From contig NZ_AJYD02000038.1 in the NCBI RefSeq assembly GCF_000286835.2, forward strand, positions 2,432,721 to 2,496,720: a stretch of 64,000 bases of DNA. The letters run 5' to 3'. Positions 26,910 through 36,227 of this stretch are shown here, in pieces (position 1 is the first letter of the stretch; every line of letters begins with the position of its first letter). The notes below the pieces were generated by a model. The model was given only the letters and a program-made list of their open reading frames with translations. It did not search any database and was not told the DNA's origin. The DNA is from Enterovibrio norvegicus FF-33 (GTDB lineage: Bacteria > Pseudomonadota > Gammaproteobacteria > Enterobacterales > Vibrionaceae). Made by a program: the position numbers and the translations under genes.

Positions 26910-28079
26910 ATGGCCATTCACGTCGGTATAATTGACCAAGATCCAGTTCGATTGGTCACCGCTTTGCTACACCGAAAATTCAAGGCCGAGAAAGTCATAT
27001 TCATTGGCGTTGAATGTCAGCTGCAACAGTATGAACAGCTCAGTAAAGTATTGACGCCAAAAGGCATCATCACTGAATTTTTCCAGATCCCTTCTGACAT
27101 CAATATTCCGCTGATCAAAAGCAAAATCGTTGAACTCGCGGAAAGGTTGAAGCAAGAAGGTGCGGAGGTGTGCTTCAATGCCAGTTGTGGTTTGCGTCAC
27201 CGCCTTCTGACGGCTTATGAAATTTTCCGCACCTATCACTGGCCCATTTATGTCATCGAACCTTTCAGTGATGAATTGTGCTGGCTGTATCCATACGGTC
27301 TTGAGCAACAACAAGTCGAAGACCATATCAACATTAGCGACTACTTAACGATTTTTGGTGCGCGTTGTGAGTTGCAAGATGAAGATATCCGCAGCGTATT
27401 GGATACCACCATTGAAACACTGGGCCAAAAGTGGGCAAGTAACGCCTATGAGCTTGGCCCAGGTCTCGCCACACTCAACTACTTAGCGACAACCTGTCGT
27501 AAAGAACAGAAGCTTGATGTTGAGCTGAGCGAGAAGCAACAGGGTTATCGCGAACTCAAGATGTTGATTGATGACCTTAACGACGCAGGTTTATCCAACT
27601 TTGAGAATGGCATACTGACGTTTACAAACGAAGCCGCTAGGCGTTTTGCCAATGGTGAATGGCTTGAGTGGTATGTACACCATGTGGTTGAAGCCATTAA
27701 GCACGATCTTCTCACCATCCAAGATTTGTCCCTTGGTGTGCAGGTTTATCGTAAAATTGGCGAGAAAGAAGTGCGCAACGAACTGGATGTTGCCACCGTT
27801 GTGAACAACAAACTCCATATCATCGAATGTAAAACCAAAGGAATGTCGAGCGATGGCGATGATACGCTTTATAAGCTTGAATCAATTCGCGACCTGCTTG
27901 GCGGTTTACAAGCACGTGCGATGCTGGTCAGCTTCCGTCCTTTAAGGCATCACGATATCACGCGTGCCACAGACCTTGGATTGGCGCTTATCGGCCCAGA
28001 TCAGCTTGCTGACCTGAAAACGCATCTCCATGAGTGGTTTTTGGCGGCAGGCGGGACAGAGAAGGCGTCTTTCTCGTAA
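26910..28079 (+). CDS. DUF1887 CARF-nuclease (Card1/Can2-like, VC1899 family)
   Basis: A 389-residue protein with the layout of V. cholerae VC1899. An N-terminal CARF-like Rossmann domain (about 1-150; NASCGLRHR at 90-98) is followed by a winged-helix linker and a C-terminal PD-(D/E)xK nuclease: NGEWLE at 248-253, NELDV with Asp293, ECK at 306-308. Card1/Can2 relatives in type III CRISPR systems are activated by cyclic oligoadenylate and cut nucleic acids. No CRISPR array or cas gene is in the window, so its activator is unknown. ATG 26,910 has GGAG five bases upstream; an upstream GTG at 26,868 would add 14 residues. It is followed by a terminator shared with udp. Confidence 0.92.
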   Translation: MAIHVGIIDQDPVRLVTALLHRKFKAEKVIFIGVECQLQQYEQLSKVLTPKGIITEFFQIPSDINIPLIKSKIVELAERLKQEGAEVCFNASCGLRHRLLTAYEIFRTYHWPIYVIEPFSDELCWLYPYGLEQQQVEDHINISDYLTIFGARCELQDEDIRSVLDTTIETLGQKWASNAYELGPGLATLNYLATTCRKEQKLDVELSEKQQGYRELKMLIDDLNDAGLSNFENGILTFTNEAARRFANGEWLEWYVHHVVEAIKHDLLTIQDLSLGVQVYRKIGEKEVRNELDVATVVNNKLHIIECKTKGMSSDGDDTLYKLESIRDLLGGLQARAMLVSFRPLRHHDITRATDLGLALIGPDQLADLKTHLHEWFLAAGGTEKASFS

Positions 28080-28134
28080 CCTGCGATGCTTCTTCGTTTC
28101 CCTTTTGGGTGAGAGAAGAAAATCATGCAAATAC

Positions 28135-28162
28135 AAAAAAGCCGGCAAATTAGCCGGCTTTT
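28135..28162. terminator. Bidirectional terminator between DUF1887 gene and udp
   Basis: AAAAAAGCCGGC / GCCGGCTTTT hairpin with a 6-base loop, placed between convergent genes; A and T runs flank the stem on both sides. Confidence 0.88.
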
Positions 28163-28185
28163 CGATGTTATCGCCGATCAGCGTA

Positions 28186-28953
28186 TTACTCAGTGAGCAT
28201 TTTGCGTGCGGATTCCACCACGACTTTAATTGAACGCGCTTCAGTCGCAGCCATCGTCGCTTGGTCTGGGATTTCTTTCTGGGTGCGATTAATAATCACG
28301 CCCGCCACACAACCCGCTTTCAGTCCTGAACTTGCACACATGGTCAGCAACGTCGCGGATTCCATTTCAAAGTTCAATACACCCATGTCTTGCCATTCTT
28401 TCATTGAACCCTGAAAACGACGAACTACGCGACCACTGAAGGTATCGTATCGCTCTTGCCCTGGGTAGAACGTATCGCTTGAAGCAGTTACGCCAGTGTG
28501 CACCGCCGCACCAGACTCATCAGCCGCTGCTTTCATTGCTGTCGCCACATCAAAGTCCGCAACCGCTGGGAATTCTAGAGGCGCAAAATGGCAACTCGCA
28601 CCATCTAATCGCACTGAACCGGTCGTCACAATCATGTCACCGACATTGATGTTTGGCTGAATAGCGCCGGTTGTACCCACGCGCAAAAATGTGCGTACAC
28701 CGAGTTGTGCCAATTCTTCAACCGCAATTGATGTTGAAGGGCCACCAATCCCTGTGGAGCAAACCACCACTGACTGACCTTCCAATTTCGCCAAATAAAC
28801 GGTGTATTCACGATGGCTCGCCAAAAATTTAGGCGAATCCATCAAGGCTGCAATCTTTTCCACTCGGGCAGGATCACCCGGAATAATGGCCAATGTTGCA
28901 CCGTCTAGATCCGATGCGTTGACGCCCAAATGGAATACGTTTTGCTCAGTCAT
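28186..28953 (-). CDS. udp: Uridine phosphorylase
   Basis: A 255-residue PNP/UDP-family phosphorylase. Phosphate-binding [17 protein letters not shown] and RVGTTG are present; the nucleoside site includes FEMESATL, which matches uridine phosphorylase rather than purine enzymes. It converts uridine plus phosphate to uracil and ribose-1-phosphate for salvage. A CRP-like site lies about 180 bases upstream, in line with the CRP/CytR control known for udp in enterics; a CytR site was not identified. The gene is transcribed alone and converges on the DUF1887 gene. Confidence 0.96.
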   Translation of the reverse strand: MTEQNVFHLGVNASDLDGATLAIIPGDPARVEKIAALMDSPKFLASHREYTVYLAKLEGQSVVVCSTGIGGPSTSIAVEELAQLGVRTFLRVGTTGAIQPNINVGDMIVTTGSVRLDGASCHFAPLEFPAVADFDVATAMKAAADESGAAVHTGVTASSDTFYPGQERYDTFSGRVVRRFQGSMKEWQDMGVLNFEMESATLLTMCASSGLKAGCVAGVIINRTQKEIPDQATMAATEARSIKVVVESARKMLTE

Positions 28954-29130
28954 GATTGTCTCCTCACTGTATCGTGCCCCTCAGCTTTGTCTACATCGAA
29001 AAGTGCTGAGTACGATTGCCACGAATGATTAGGTGGCGATGAATTCAGCCACCACCTTAACGTTTGGAATGAAAAATAAAGTGACGAAATTCAAATTTAA
29101 AATATTTTCATTTCATTACATTGCACATAT

Positions 29131-29148
29131 GAGTGATGTAGATCACAA
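29131..29148. promoter_or_regulatory. CRP-like operator upstream of udp
   Basis: GTGATGTAGATCAC at 29,133-29,146 is a near-palindrome with the two CRP half-sites GTGA and TCAC spaced six bases. It lies in the udp-zntA gap, just past the zntA stop codon, and is best placed to activate udp. Confidence 0.65.
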
Positions 29149-29151
29149 ATG

Positions 29152-31632
29152 CTAATTCATTTGTCCATGAGAGCCATCGCGGTCATCTTGTGGCCGAACT
29201 AAACCGTTTTCCGGCCTTTGCCCCTCAGGCGCGACTCGACGCGTTTTGGCTTTATAACGCAACAAACGTAGCGCATTCATGGTGACAATGGCCGTTGCCC
29301 CACTGTCTGCCAGCACGGCCACCCAAAGCCCGGTGAAACCCATTACCGTGGTCACAAGAAAAATGGCTTTTAATCCAATGGCTAGCGCGACATTTTGGCG
29401 AACATTCGCCATGGTCGCTCGAGCGAGATCGATGATCTCTGGAATACTTTCAATACGATTATGTCTTAGGGCGATATCGGCGGTTTCAAGCGCAACGTCT
29501 GTGCCGCTCCCCATCGCAATGCCAATTGTCGCCGCCTTCATTGCAGGTGCATCGTTGATCCCATCCCCCACCATGGCAACTCGAGAATGATTCGCCAATA
29601 CATTGATAGCATCAACTTTACCTTCCGGCATCAAACCCGCTTGGTATTCCATATTCAAAATACCAGCCAAACCTGCTGCGGCCTTTGGGTTATCCCCTGT
29701 CAACATAAGAGAGCGAATACCTGCATCTTTTAAGCTCTCAATGGTATGAACCGCCGTTTGACGTAGTTCATCACGCCATGCCACTGCGCCATTCGCAACA
29801 TCATCGATAAAAACAATCGCAACGGTTTTTCCACTATCCGCTAACTGCTGTGCACTCTCAACATTTTCAGCCTGCACGACTTGCGTGTCATTACGTTTAT
29901 CGAGCGCAACAATGGTTATCTTCTTACCGTCCACATTGCCCGACACGCCTTTACCCGCATCTGTACGTACATTGTCGGCGGAAAGAATGCTCACTTGCTG
30001 ACGTTGCGCTTCGATAACAAGCGCTTTTGCCAGAGGATGATGTGAGCCTTGCTCCACCGCAGATGCGAGTGCAAGCATGTCGTGACTGCCACCCTGCCAA
30101 CAGAGTATGTCAGTGACCACCGGCTTACCTTCCGTTAAGGTGCCCGTCTTATCAAAAGCGACCCATTCAACACGGCTCAACGCTTCTAGCGCTGCACCGC
30201 CTTTTATTAATGCACCGTGTCTCGCCGCCGCCGCAAGCCCTGATGTCATTGCCGCTGGTGTTGAAATCACCAGCGCACAAGGACAAGCAATTAACAGCAA
30301 CGTGAGTCCGCGATAAATCCAAACATCCCAACTTTCTCCAAACATAAGCGGAGGCACGATGACAATCAATGCAGCAATGATGATCATCAAAGGTGTATAC
30401 CAACGGCTAAATTGGTCGATGAATCGCTCGACAGGTGCTCGTCGAGATTCTGCGTCTTCTATCAAGGTTAATATGCGGTCTATCGCACTTTCACCCTGTT
30501 TGGATACCACTTCCAATTCGACACGTTGGTCAACAGCCAACGCGCCCGCTGGTATTTTCTCACCTGCACTTTTTTCAACAGGAATAGACTCTCCTGTCAA
30601 TGCACTTAAATCAAAACTCGCGTTTTCGGCAACAAGCGAAGCATCGGCTGGAAGCCTGCCACCCGGCGAAATTTCAATAATATCTCCCGGCTGAAGTGTG
30701 GATACAGAGACGTCTTTTCGGCCTCCATCTTTTTCAATTCTGACCACATTTTCTGGTACCAATGCCATCAATGATTTTATGCCTGCACGCGCTTTTGCTG
30801 ATGCATAACCTTCAAGTCGCTCGCCAATCAAAAAGAGCACCAGAACCATGGCAGCTTCGACCGTTTCGCCAAGGTAAAGCGCACCAATGGCGGCAATCGA
30901 CATCAACATTTCTATCGAGAATGGCGATCCACTTCTTGCTAGTACCACCGCTTTTTTAACAATGGGAATAAGGCCAATGACGGTAGCAACACTAAACAAT
31001 ATGCGCGACAGGTCAGGCACCCAAATGGAGAGAATGCCAGCAATGCTCATCACGCCGATAAGCGAGAGGAGAACGCCTTCTTCTTTGATGCGCTGGAGTG
31101 CACTTTTAGGCTCTGATTTTTTAGAAGGAAGAGAGAGATCTACCAGAGGGAATCCGGTTTTCTTAGCGCGAGCATTGATTTGTTCAAGCTGAATCTGTGT
31201 GGGTTCACGATCAAAGCTGACAACGAGTTTTTCTGTCGCGAATCGGACATTTACCTGCGTCACACCCTGTAGGCTTTTAATCGCGCCTTCAAGCTTACCC
31301 GCACAACTAGGGCAATCCATGTTGGTGACACGCCATGCATGGCTTTTGGCAATCGGTGATTGTTGTTGCGGCTCATCGGGAGCATGCACGTGCGAATGGA
31401 CGTGGCCATCGTGAGAGTGCTCTGAATTAACATCATGGCTGCTGTGTTCGTGGTCACAACAGCCTTGTCCTGCGGGGTCGTCGCAATCCTCAGGTAGAGC
31501 ATCACTGCTGTCGCTGACTGACGCAGAAGCACTGGCATTACAGCATGTGTTTGTTGACACTGGTGCGGCCTGAGAATGGGCGTGTTGATGACTTGGTTTG
31601 TTACAATGACCCGATTTACATGAATGACACAT
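29152..31632 (-). CDS. zntA: Zn/Cd/Pb-exporting P-type ATPase
   Basis: An 826-residue P1B-type ATPase. The first ~95 residues are rich in Cys and His (CHSC start, HSHDGHVHSHVH), an extended metal-binding tail. An HMA domain with MDCPSCAGKLE follows. The membrane core has the CPC ion-binding motif (ACPCALVIS); the catalytic part has DKTGTLTEGK with the phosphorylated Asp, and GDGINDAP in the hinge. It pumps Zn(II), Cd(II) or Pb(II) out of the cytoplasm using ATP. GGGAG eight bases ahead supports the start. The promoter just upstream has MerR-family geometry, so a ZntR-like regulator is expected, but its gene is not in the window. Confidence 0.95.
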   Translation of the reverse strand: MCHSCKSGHCNKPSHQHAHSQAAPVSTNTCCNASASASVSDSSDALPEDCDDPAGQGCCDHEHSSHDVNSEHSHDGHVHSHVHAPDEPQQQSPIAKSHAWRVTNMDCPSCAGKLEGAIKSLQGVTQVNVRFATEKLVVSFDREPTQIQLEQINARAKKTGFPLVDLSLPSKKSEPKSALQRIKEEGVLLSLIGVMSIAGILSIWVPDLSRILFSVATVIGLIPIVKKAVVLARSGSPFSIEMLMSIAAIGALYLGETVEAAMVLVLFLIGERLEGYASAKARAGIKSLMALVPENVVRIEKDGGRKDVSVSTLQPGDIIEISPGGRLPADASLVAENASFDLSALTGESIPVEKSAGEKIPAGALAVDQRVELEVVSKQGESAIDRILTLIEDAESRRAPVERFIDQFSRWYTPLMIIIAALIVIVPPLMFGESWDVWIYRGLTLLLIACPCALVISTPAAMTSGLAAAARHGALIKGGAALEALSRVEWVAFDKTGTLTEGKPVVTDILCWQGGSHDMLALASAVEQGSHHPLAKALVIEAQRQQVSILSADNVRTDAGKGVSGNVDGKKITIVALDKRNDTQVVQAENVESAQQLADSGKTVAIVFIDDVANGAVAWRDELRQTAVHTIESLKDAGIRSLMLTGDNPKAAAGLAGILNMEYQAGLMPEGKVDAINVLANHSRVAMVGDGINDAPAMKAATIGIAMGSGTDVALETADIALRHNRIESIPEIIDLARATMANVRQNVALAIGLKAIFLVTTVMGFTGLWVAVLADSGATAIVTMNALRLLRYKAKTRRVAPEGQRPENGLVRPQDDRDGSHGQMN

Positions 31633-31662
31633 AAGGCTATCTCCCTATTTGAAATTACACTC

Positions 31663-31694
31663 AGTGTAAACCTTGGAGCTAACTCCAAGGTCAA
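31663..31694 (-). promoter_or_regulatory. MerR/ZntR-type promoter and operator of zntA
   Basis: On the minus strand, a -35 box TTGACC (31,689-31,694) and a -10 box TACACT (31,663-31,668) are separated by 20 bp, longer than the usual 17. The spacer is filled by the palindrome ACCTTGGAG...CTCCAAGGT at 31,670-31,691 with one central asymmetry. An over-long spacer holding a dyad is the hallmark of promoters untwisted by MerR-family activators such as ZntR. Confidence 0.85.
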
Positions 31695-31746
31695 GTAAAC
31701 AAGATCATTATTTGGGACTTTCTCGCCGGCATTTCTATCTGATAAG

Positions 31747-32220
31747 TTACTTCAGTCGATCTAAAATAACTTGGGTATCCAACGCTGCCTGATAATCGCG
31801 ATAGTCTAATCCTGCATCAAACACGAAATGGGTAATCAGTTTCTTTGCCGCTTCTTGCAGAACAATTGCTTGCCAAGGTTTTTCAAAGTATCGCTCAATA
31901 CAGGCGTTATTGATGGCTTCAATCGTATCAGCATGCGTTGCTTGTCCGGTCAGCAGTACCTTGCGTGTGCCACGAAAACGTGGGTCCAAGGAGACTTCGG
32001 TCAGTAACTCAACACCGGTTTTCTCGGGCATCACATGATCAGAAATGATCAATGCAATGTGCTCGCCTTCTGCATCAAGATCATCCATTAACGCCAACGC
32101 TTCATCGGCTGACTCACAATCTTCAATATGAAACGCAACCGCAAGGGGAGCGAGATCTTTGAGCACAGCATCTAACACTTCACGCTGATCATCAACGCAG
32201 ATAATGTTCACTTTTTCCAT
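31747..32220 (-). CDS. REC-only response regulator with short C-terminal helix region
   Basis: 157 residues. A REC domain carries the acidic pair at 10-11, phospho-acceptor Asp61 (SDHVMP), Thr91 (LLTGQ) and Lys114 in a KPW motif. About 35 residues follow without a DNA-binding or enzyme domain, ending in a conserved VILDRL segment. It is a close paralogue of the regulator at 39,670 and of the REC domain of the kinase at 37,717; key residues fall at the same positions in all three. It probably receives phosphate in a phosphorelay and acts by protein contact. No kinase is adjacent on this side. Confidence 0.88.
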   Translation of the reverse strand: MEKVNIICVDDQREVLDAVLKDLAPLAVAFHIEDCESADEALALMDDLDAEGEHIALIISDHVMPEKTGVELLTEVSLDPRFRGTRKVLLTGQATHADTIEAINNACIERYFEKPWQAIVLQEAAKKLITHFVFDAGLDYRDYQAALDTQVILDRLK

Positions 32221-32308
32221 CTGTTTCCCCTTTCTAAAAACCTACTGTAAAGGCAAGTGACTCGTCGCCCTCGCCCATTGTTAGAAACTTGGCATCACTG
32301 AATTGATG

Positions 32309-33760
32309 CTATAAGAAATTAACCAGTCGAAGTATCCAAACCATCACAAAACTTAGTGCGACACCCACAATGCCAAGTACCACACCGACTTTTGCCATTT
32401 GATTGCTATTTACATGCCCAGTGGCATGCGCCAGTGCATTTGGCGGCGTACTTATTGGCAGTGACATACCCAAGGATGCAGCAAAAGTAACAATGAGGAT
32501 TAATGTCGCTTCACCACCAAGAGATGACAATGAAGTCATGGACATACCCAGCGCGGCCATAATCGGCATCAACAAGTTAGCCGTTGCCGTGTGGGACATG
32601 AAGTTTGCCATTAGCAGACAGAGTGCTGCTGCGCCCAACAGGACAATCTCAGGTGCAAAGTTCTCAAACGGAATGCTGTGGACAATCAGTCTTGCCAAGC
32701 CCGTTTTGTCCAATGCTAAACCTAACGCAAAGCCACCCGATACCAACCAAAGCACATCCCAAGAGACCTTTTTCAGATCTTCTTTGTTAATGATGCCAGT
32801 CATCGAAAACACGGCCACGGGAATAAGTGCAACCGTGTAGGAGTTCATGCCATGGCGTGAGCCCATCAACCAAAGCAACACCGTCGTAGCAAACGTGACA
32901 TAGACGGTGATGGCTTTAGGCGTTTTAAGAAACTTGCCTTTAATACTTAGCGAAATCGATTGTTCATTTGATGGGAATAAATAGCTCAACAACGCCCACG
33001 CCAATACCAACATGACAGCCACAAACGGCACACCAAACGCCATCCATTCGCCGAAGGTGATCAAATTTTCGCCGGTTAAATATTGCAGTGCAATCGCATT
33101 AGGTGGCGTACCAATCGGTGTACCAATACCACCGATGTTGGCGGCAACAGGAATGGATAACGCGAAAGCAATCTTGCCTGGGTCGTTCGGTTTGAACACC
33201 ATGAGAATGGGAGTAAGAATAGCCAACATCATCGCTGTCGTGGCCGTATTAGACATAAACATAGAAAACACGGCGGTGATGAGCATGAGCCCAGCCATGA
33301 CCATCTGAGGTTTATGACCAAATGGTTTGAGCAATACACGGGCAAGGTTGACGTCTAAACGGTATTTTGTCGCTGCCATCGCGAGAAAGAATCCACCAAG
33401 AAATAGCATGATAATGGGGCTGGCAAACGTTGCCATGATATCGCTGTAGTGGAGTAGCCCGCCAAACTCTGGCGTTCCAGCATCGGTTCTAAACCAGATC
33501 AGTCCTTTGTCTGAGAGAAAAAGCAATTCAAGCACAATCACCAGAACGGACGTGGCATAGATAGGAATGGGCTCAAGTACCCAGCATAACGCTGCGAGTA
33601 AAAACAAAGCGATAGCCCGCTGCTGCATCACAGTCAGGGTTTCAAATGGAAAAACAGACGCTGGTAGTAGCATCACCACCAGCGGTATAAGAATAGGAAG
33701 TATGTATTTCGCCTGAACGCGCATAATCGCTTGTAATCCCTTAAAGCTAAACACCCACAT
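32309..33760 (-). CDS. DASS-family (SLC13/INDY-like) anion:sodium symporter
   Basis: About 483 residues with 11-12 membrane segments. It shows the paired DASS signatures: SNTATT in the first half, GTPIGTPPNAIA nearby, then SHTATA in the second half and SLPISTPPNALA. The second motif has His where SNT is usual, at a position that helps form sodium or carboxylate contacts in VcINDY. Likely substrates are dicarboxylates or sulfate, imported with sodium. The start is uncertain: ATG 33,760 or ATG 33,724 (MRVQAKYIL); neither has a well-spaced ribosome site. It lies downstream of a MATE pump gene on the same strand, but a terminator separates them. Confidence 0.88.
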   Translation of the reverse strand: MWVFSFKGLQAIMRVQAKYILPILIPLVVMLLPASVFPFETLTVMQQRAIALFLLAALCWVLEPIPIYATSVLVIVLELLFLSDKGLIWFRTDAGTPEFGGLLHYSDIMATFASPIIMLFLGGFFLAMAATKYRLDVNLARVLLKPFGHKPQMVMAGLMLITAVFSMFMSNTATTAMMLAILTPILMVFKPNDPGKIAFALSIPVAANIGGIGTPIGTPPNAIALQYLTGENLITFGEWMAFGVPFVAVMLVLAWALLSYLFPSNEQSISLSIKGKFLKTPKAITVYVTFATTVLLWLMGSRHGMNSYTVALIPVAVFSMTGIINKEDLKKVSWDVLWLVSGGFALGLALDKTGLARLIVHSIPFENFAPEIVLLGAAALCLLMANFMSHTATANLLMPIMAALGMSMTSLSSLGGEATLILIVTFAASLGMSLPISTPPNALAHATGHVNSNQMAKVGVVLGIVGVALSFVMVWILRLVNFL

Positions 33761-33857
33761 TCCGTGGGCAACACGCTTATTCTGCGCTACTTGCTTTCAA
33801 GGAGTACTGAATTAGATCAATAAATTGGACTCATTTCTAAGTGAAAATATCGAATAG

Positions 33858-33890
33858 AAAAAAGGGACGTTTCGTTAGAAACATCCCTTC
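33858..33890 (-). terminator. Terminator after MATE gene
   Basis: On the minus strand, stem GGGATGTTTC / GAAACGTCCC (one G-T pair) with a short loop, followed by six T. It begins six bases past the MATE stop codon. Confidence 0.8.
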
Positions 33891-33895
33891 ATCGA

Positions 33896-35374
33896 CTAGC
33901 GTTTGGGAGCGGCGTCTTTTTTGTCTGTATCGGTGTTGATTGCGCTCTCGCTTTCTTCCGCCATGACGGCTCGGAAGCTGCTAAACGCTGTCACGGGTAC
34001 AGCAGGTTCAATCGCAACCACATCTTCTTCTTTTTGCTCATGGTCTCGGGCAAGCTGTGCGATGAGTTTTTTAACCAAGATGTATCCTGCAATGCCGAAG
34101 AGAACAGAACCAACGGCTTGACCAATCAACACGCCTTCTGCCCCTCCCATGTAGCCGCCAACGTAAACAAAAGGAATCGTGCCTAGTGTTGCCTTTCCGA
34201 CATTTAATAACGTTGACCATGTCGGTCTGTTCAGGTTGTTAAACGCGGCATTAGACACAAACAAGGTACCGTTGAAAATGAAGGTAATGGCGATGTAAGT
34301 ACAGAACAATGTCACCATGGATGAAGCATCACCATCAAGGCTAAATGCATCAATGATGAACCCTTGTGCGAGGAACAAAATCAGTGCCACAACCACACAA
34401 TACGCAGTGACAAACTTTACCGAGTCACTTAACGTTTGCTGAACTCTATCGAATTTTTGCGCGCCATAATTCTGCCCTAGAATCGGGCCAACAGCACCTG
34501 ACAACGAAAAAATCAACGCAAATGATACAGGTAACAATCGGCCCATCACGGCATATCCAGCCACGTAATCCGCACCGAATTTGGCGATTTGAGCGGTGAC
34601 GATCGCATTACCAATCGGCGTTGCCGTGTTAGTAACAATCGCGGGGCCAGCGATATTCATGATGGCACGAAAGTGCTGCGAGAGATCTGCAAAGGTAGGG
34701 CGAGCCACCAAATCATGTTTACGGTGAACGGCATGGAAAGCGACGCCAAACAACACGAAACGAGACAGTAGCGATGCCGTCGCTGCCCCCTCTATTCCCA
34801 TAGAAAGTCCAAAGATGAAAATAGGGTCGAGAATGGCATTCACCGCGCCGCTAATCAGGGTTGCCGCCATTGATAGCTTCGCGTCTCCCACTCCTCTTAG
34901 CGCCGCCCCCGCTGACATGCCCATTGCCATTAAGGGTGCTCCGGGAAGGAGAATAACGAGAAAGTCTTTCGCTTTTTGTGCCGCTTCCCCTTGAGCACCA
35001 ATCAACGCGAGGATCGGATCAACAAAAAACAAGATAATTCCCACGGTGACTGCGCTAACAATAGCCGCGAAAACCATAATGCTGCCCGTTAACTTTCGAG
35101 CCTCCTCTCGATTTCCTGAACCCAAAGCGCGGCTAACCAATGCTCCCATAGCAATCGAGGTGCCAATAGACACTGACGTTGAGAAAAAGACGATGGTGCC
35201 AGCAAAACCAATCGCCGCGGCTAATTCAACTTGACCGAGTAAACTGATAAAAAACATATCAACTAAATCGACCAAAAATAGAGCCATAAGCCCCACCGCG
35301 CCAGACGTCGACATGACGGTGATATGACGCATGATAGAGCCATTAACAAACTTGGCTTGTTGCTGATTGGGCAT
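33896..35374 (-). CDS. MATE-family multidrug efflux transporter
   Basis: 492 residues with 12 hydrophobic helices in two similar halves, as in MatE proteins. Characteristic pieces include LVDLVDMFFIS in helix 1, SRALGSGNREEARKL after helix 2, and GPILGQNYGAQKFDRVQQ at the start of the second half. MATE pumps expel cationic drugs or dyes in exchange for sodium or protons. The last ~50 residues form a charged cytoplasmic tail rich in Glu, Asp and Lys that is longer than usual. The substrate cannot be read from sequence. Confidence 0.92.
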   Translation of the reverse strand: MPNQQQAKFVNGSIMRHITVMSTSGAVGLMALFLVDLVDMFFISLLGQVELAAAIGFAGTIVFFSTSVSIGTSIAMGALVSRALGSGNREEARKLTGSIMVFAAIVSAVTVGIILFFVDPILALIGAQGEAAQKAKDFLVILLPGAPLMAMGMSAGAALRGVGDAKLSMAATLISGAVNAILDPIFIFGLSMGIEGAATASLLSRFVLFGVAFHAVHRKHDLVARPTFADLSQHFRAIMNIAGPAIVTNTATPIGNAIVTAQIAKFGADYVAGYAVMGRLLPVSFALIFSLSGAVGPILGQNYGAQKFDRVQQTLSDSVKFVTAYCVVVALILFLAQGFIIDAFSLDGDASSMVTLFCTYIAITFIFNGTLFVSNAAFNNLNRPTWSTLLNVGKATLGTIPFVYVGGYMGGAEGVLIGQAVGSVLFGIAGYILVKKLIAQLARDHEQKEEDVVAIEPAVPVTAFSSFRAVMAEESESAINTDTDKKDAAPKR

Positions 35375-35488
35375 ACTAATTTCCGTATTAAGTAAGAGAG
35401 ACTGTCAGCCATCCTTGCGGCGTGATGAGAGAAAAGACTGAATCACAATGTGCGGGTAGATGTTTCTGTCGGTAAGTATTGTGCCATT

Positions 35489-35516
35489 AAAAAGAGGTGC
35501 TTCAAGCACCTCTTTT
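35489..35516 (-). terminator. Terminator after CBS-domain gene
   Basis: AAAAGAGGTGCTT / AGCACCTCTTTT hairpin with a 2-base loop, about 30 bases past the CBS-gene stop. T runs exist on both strands. Confidence 0.88.
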
Positions 35517-35545
35517 GATACGACACATTCAAAAATGTTTAACCA

Positions 35546-35965
35546 TTATACGGGATGGTGAAAGCTGTCATCAATTTGAGTGGCTATCGCTTTCAAAATG
35601 TCGCGACGCGTAATGATACCCACTAGGCGATCATCTTCATCAACAACAGGGTACAGCTTAGGTTTGCCCGGTAGCATTTCTTCTGCCAGCTTAATAATAC
35701 TGTCATCGGGTAATACGGCTGATACCTCTTTGTGCATGCAGTCATCTACTGTATTTGTATCATGACAGTAATAACCCATTCTGAGCAATTTATGAATCAT
35801 ATCTTGTTCAGACAAAAAGCCCACAACATGATGGTTTTCGTCCAGCACGGGACCGCCGGATTGGTTTGCATTCAGCATTTTTTCTAGCGCGACAGACAGA
35901 GACATGGAAGCCTTGAAGGTCACGGGTCGTTTGTTCATGTAATCTTTTACTTTTATCGATTCCAT
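35546..35965 (-). CDS. Tandem CBS-domain protein
   Basis: 139 residues made of two CBS motifs forming one Bateman module: VKDYMNKRPVTF...GGPVLDENHHVVGFLSEQDM, then DDCMHKEVSAV...YPVVDEDDRLVGIITRRDIL. CBS pairs bind adenosine nucleotides such as AMP, ATP or SAM, and regulate partners. There is no fused effector domain, so it acts through contacts. It is monocistronic, with its own terminator. The partner is unknown. Confidence 0.92.
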   Translation of the reverse strand: MESIKVKDYMNKRPVTFKASMSLSVALEKMLNANQSGGPVLDENHHVVGFLSEQDMIHKLLRMGYYCHDTNTVDDCMHKEVSAVLPDDSIIKLAEEMLPGKPKLYPVVDEDDRLVGIITRRDILKAIATQIDDSFHHPV

Positions 35966-36144
35966 GCATCCCCCAATAATTATTCAGCAGTTATATCGAT
36001 ACAGCGAAAAATCTCTGTTTATCTCACTATTAGTGTCGACCAAGCTGACCAAATTACTAGCTCATGCAGAAGTATTTTTATGCTTTGTCACAAATGAAAG
36101 AGTGTTTTTCATTCAAAACCTTTCATTGGCTTACAAAAAGGCAC

Positions 36145-36176
36145 AAAAAAAACCAGCATCTATTGATGCTGGTTTT
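36145..36176. terminator. Terminator after DUF945 gene
   Basis: AAAACCAGCATC / GATGCTGGTTTT hairpin with a TATT loop and flanking A and T runs, about 52 bases past the DUF945 stop on the minus strand. Confidence 0.85.
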
Positions 36177-36227
36177 AATAAAAATAGTGAAGATATTAAA
36201 CCGTGCGTATATAAATCTTACGCGCGA

